A stretch of DNA of 64,000 bases from an uncultured Clostridia bacterium (lineage in GTDB: Bacteria; Bacillota; Clostridia; Oscillospirales; Ruminococcaceae). Numbering within the stretch: the first letter of the stretch is position 1; the number at the start of each line of letters is the position of its first letter. A program made the translations under genes and the position numbers. Shown here in pieces: positions 61,622 through 64,000 of this stretch. Location of the stretch: contig CANRDI010000003.1 of assembly GCA_947629335.1 (NCBI GenBank), positions 164,987 to 228,986 of the forward strand, written 5' to 3'. Below the pieces are notes generated by a model that saw only the letters and a program-made list of their open reading frames with translations, was not told where the DNA came from and searched no databases.

Positions 61622-62482
61622 TCATTTGTATTTTGAGATAAACCTCTGCCAACGTATCAGCACATCTTTGAGCGGCTCGTCAAGATATGAATACGCTTTG
61701 TCCTTTATCCATTCGGGAATGCCGTAGGCTGCCTCGGCGATACTTCCCGTGATAGCCGCAAGGGTATCGCTGTCGCCGCCTAAAGAAATTGCGTTTCGTA
61801 TTGCATCCTCAAAGTCCGTGCTTTCCAAAAAAGCAATTATCGCCTGCGGCACTGTTTCCTGACACGTTTCATTAAAACTGTATGTCGGACGGATCTCGTC
61901 AAGCGTTTGCGACAGGTCATAGCCGTATTCCCGTTCAATATGCTCTTTAATGCGCCGTTTACATTCGGCAGGGTCGTTGTTGATAGGCTGCTGAAAGTCG
62001 CCGTGATGTCCACCGAAAAAATAACGGCACATAAAAATCGCGTCGGCTGTCGCCATTGCGCCCTTTATGCCTTCGGGGTGATTGTGCGTTACCGCGGCGC
62101 TCAGCCTTGTGATTTCCATTGCTTTTGATGGCAAACATCCTGTCCTTGCGGTAAACCCGCAGTCCCACACCCAAGCGCACGGCGAAACGCGCATTGCCGA
62201 GCCGTTTCCGAAACTGTTGTACGGCTCGCGGTCGTCTGACATAATCCAAGTGCCGAACCTATCACCGTAGCCCGCGTCAGGGTACATTCTCCCGTACTTT
62301 TTCATAGCGTCAATGAAGTCGTCTTTTCCGCCGCCGTTCATTACCGCTTCTGCGACCGCGCAGGTCATAACTGTATCGTCCGTAAAAAAGCAGTCCTCAC
62401 GAAACAGCGGAAAGTCCTTGGTTTTGATGTTGTCAAATTCGTATACCGAACCTACTATGTCGCCGATTATTGCTCCTAACAT
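61622..62482 (-). CDS. ADP-ribosylglycohydrolase family protein
   Basis: 286 residues. GDIVGSVYEF, FTDDTVMT (Asp-Asp-Thr near 35-37), GNGSAMRVSP and the C-terminal GGDSDTLAAITGSIAEA are the metal-binding signatures of the ARH/DraG fold. It removes ADP-ribose from proteins or small molecules. It differs in fold from the PARG at 30691, so the organism carries two unrelated ADP-ribose hydrolases. AAAGGAC precedes the start; only 15 bases separate it from RlmD upstream. Confidence 0.85.
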   Translation of the reverse strand: MLGAIIGDIVGSVYEFDNIKTKDFPLFREDCFFTDDTVMTCAVAEAVMNGGGKDDFIDAMKKYGRMYPDAGYGDRFGTWIMSDDREPYNSFGNGSAMRVSPCAWVWDCGFTARTGCLPSKAMEITRLSAAVTHNHPEGIKGAMATADAIFMCRYFFGGHHGDFQQPINNDPAECKRRIKEHIEREYGYDLSQTLDEIRPTYSFNETCQETVPQAIIAFLESTDFEDAIRNAISLGGDSDTLAAITGSIAEAAYGIPEWIKDKAYSYLDEPLKDVLIRWQRFISKYK

Positions 62483-62497
62483 AAAAAATGTCCTTTC

Positions 62498-63862
62498 TTA
62501 AATGTTTGTGATTTTTGACAGCAACACCACACACTCCACATGCCTCGTCCTCGGAAACAAATCGAACGCCTGAACCGCGTTTACCTCGAACCCAAGCTCC
62601 GAAAGCCGTTTGCAGTCGCGTGCGGCGGTCGCGGGATTGCATGAAATCATAACAATGCGCTCAGGGGAGAGGCTTGCGCAAAAATCGAGCGTTTTTGTGT
62701 CGCAGCCTTTTCTCGGCGGGTCAAGCAGTATAATATCGGGCTTTTCGGAAATGTTGAGCGCAGCTATATCTCCCGCGTCCGCGCAGATAAATTCAGCGTT
62801 TGAAGCTCCGAACTCTTTCGCGTTTGCTATGGCGTTTTCAACCGCTTCGGGAATTACCTCAACGCCGATTATTTTCTTTGCTCCTTTCGACATTGAAAGC
62901 CCTATCGTTCCCGCGCCGCAGTATAGATCGAGAATAACCTTTCCGTTTGGCTTTGCAAGTTCGGCGGCTTTTCTGTAAATTTTCTCGGCAGCTTTGGTGT
63001 TGACCTGATAAAACGACTTCGGCGAAATTTCCACGGGAACGCCGCACATCTCGTCCGAAATTTCGCTTTTTCCGCAAAGAAGAATTTCCTTTTCGCCGAG
63101 AATTACGTTTGTTTTTTCGGGATTTATGTTGAGGACAACTCCCGTTATTTCGGGAAATTTTTCCGACAGCTCCCGCGCTAACCTCTTAAATTCGGGAACA
63201 TTTCTTTTTGCAACAATAACGCAGCACACCCCGCCGTCCTGCCTGTTCACAGCTTTCCGCAGGAAAATATGCCGTAAAACTCCCTCGTGGCGCAATTCGT
63301 TGTACGCGGAAATTTTTAGCTCCCGCGCCTTCAAAACGATAAACCGCGCGATTTCCGAGAAGATTTCGGGCTGTAACAAACAGTCCTCAACAGGAATTAT
63401 CCTGTGGCTTCTTGCTGCAAAAAAACCGCAGTAAAGCTCTTTGTTTTCATTCATTCCGACAGGCATTTCAAGTTTGTTTCTGTATCGCTCGATTTCATCG
63501 CTCGGTTCTATCGGCAAAAAAATTGTGCTTTCATCTTCAAAGCCCCCGATTTTTGCAAACGCTTTTTTTACAAAATTTTCCTTTGCTTTAAGCTCAGCGC
63601 TATAGCTTATATGCCGAAACGCACAGCCGCCGCATTTTCCGAAAGCAGGGCAGTCGTTTTCGATCCTGTCGGGAGAGGGAAGAAGCATTTTTTCAATTTT
63701 CGCATAGACATAGCTTTTGTTTACCTTTAAAACTTTTGCTTCTATCTTGTCGCCGACTGCCGAAAACGGCACAAAAACCGCCATTCCGTTATATTTTCCG
63801 AAACCGAAGCCCTCGTTGGTTATGTCCGTGATTTCAAGAGTTATCAAATCGTTTTTGTTCAT
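62498..63862 (-). CDS. rlmD: 23S rRNA (uracil-5-)-methyltransferase RlmD family
   Basis: 454 residues. N-terminal TRAM domain (1-60), Fe-S motif with Cys in CPAFGKCGGCAFRH (about 72-85) and a later Cys, SAM-binding ILDLYCGAGTIGLSMS, catalytic Cys in VMISCNPAT and PRKGCD. It methylates U1939 (or, in Gram-positives, also U747) of 23S rRNA. TrmFO-like alternatives are excluded by the RumA motifs. The ribosome site AAGGA precedes the start at 63862. Confidence 0.9.
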   Translation of the reverse strand: MNKNDLITLEITDITNEGFGFGKYNGMAVFVPFSAVGDKIEAKVLKVNKSYVYAKIEKMLLPSPDRIENDCPAFGKCGGCAFRHISYSAELKAKENFVKKAFAKIGGFEDESTIFLPIEPSDEIERYRNKLEMPVGMNENKELYCGFFAARSHRIIPVEDCLLQPEIFSEIARFIVLKARELKISAYNELRHEGVLRHIFLRKAVNRQDGGVCCVIVAKRNVPEFKRLARELSEKFPEITGVVLNINPEKTNVILGEKEILLCGKSEISDEMCGVPVEISPKSFYQVNTKAAEKIYRKAAELAKPNGKVILDLYCGAGTIGLSMSKGAKKIIGVEVIPEAVENAIANAKEFGASNAEFICADAGDIAALNISEKPDIILLDPPRKGCDTKTLDFCASLSPERIVMISCNPATAARDCKRLSELGFEVNAVQAFDLFPRTRHVECVVLLSKITNI

Positions 63863-63888
63863 TTCATTATCCTTATATAATATACGTC

Positions 63889-63918
63889 AACAGCGGACCT
63901 TGAAAGCCCGCTGTTTTT
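63889..63918 (+). terminator. Hairpin upstream of rlmD
   Basis: AACAGCGG at 63889-63896 pairs with 63908-63915, followed by TTT on the plus side. No plus-strand gene precedes it, so it may belong to a transcript from beyond the window or be part of the rlmD upstream region. Confidence 0.4.
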
Positions 63919-64000
63919 GATTGCACCCTTGTTACAAGATGTTTAATTTATGTTTGTGCTTTTATTAGCGCATACATTTTCATATCTATCACTTTATCGT

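Overview
The window looks like chromosome from an anaerobic, Gram-positive, low-to-mid GC Clostridia member, probably Oscillospiraceae/Ruminococcaceae-like and gut-associated. This is inferred from gene content: a stand-alone AICAR transformylase paired with an archaeal-type PurO IMP cyclohydrolase, PurF with iron-sulfur cysteines, a sodium-pump decarboxylase OadB/OadG pair, a BceRS-BceAB-like module, a sortase-anchored transglutaminase protein, and strong Shine-Dalgarno sites with TTGACA/TATAAT promoters. No species can be named from the sequence alone. I see no rRNA, CRISPR array, prophage or recognisable transposase. One tRNA gene, tRNA-Leu(GAG), is present.

Layout. 1-6 kb: the end of an unknown protein, a transglutaminase/TgpA-like membrane protein, a DHH-family phosphoesterase, a small membrane protein and an HD-domain protein, with a GC-rich branched palindrome at 4610-4703. 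6-18.4 kb: a long purine operon (purE, purC, a PurF-like paralogue, purF, purM, purN, purO and a purH-type transformylase). It begins with a promoter, a 22-codon leader ORF and an intrinsic terminator. Small immunity-like or unknown genes are spliced between its purine genes, including two tandem duplications. 18.4-25 kb: truA, a 27-aa membrane peptide, a DUF5711-like protein, a CvpA-like protein, a ClpE-like AAA+ unfoldase and an SDR reductase. 25-27.5 kb: OadG, OadB and a SIMPL-domain protein. 28-36 kb: the oxidative branch of the TCA cycle (aconitase, isocitrate dehydrogenase, citrate synthase, giving 2-oxoglutarate), with a bacterial-type PARG and a degenerate SpoIID protein among the genes. 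36-47.5 kb: a lipoprotein/response regulator/kinase trio, then yqhQ, prmC, recA, recX, rimO, pgsA, a DUF4261 protein and a MATE transporter. 47.5-51.4 kb: tRNA-Leu, a chemoreceptor, and a DUF4430 protein coupled to an ECF substrate-binding subunit. 51.4-52.6 kb: about 1.15 kb of nested hairpin repeats without a credible gene. 52.7-57.6 kb: a Bce-type sensing and peptide-resistance module with a matching operator and an additional 53-codon gene. 57.8-63.9 kb, minus strand: a 1130-aa transglutaminase surface protein, an ADP-ribosylglycohydrolase and RlmD.

The most unusual items are (i) the repeat block at 51405-52560, where copies in opposite orientations keep base pairing while their stem sequences differ; (ii) a PurF paralogue that has lost its glutaminase catalytic residues but kept the phosphoribosyltransferase site and the four Fe-S cysteines; (iii) the immunity-like cassette inside the purine operon; and (iv) the leader ORF and attenuator ahead of purE. 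All calls come from reading the sequence; no database search was run.
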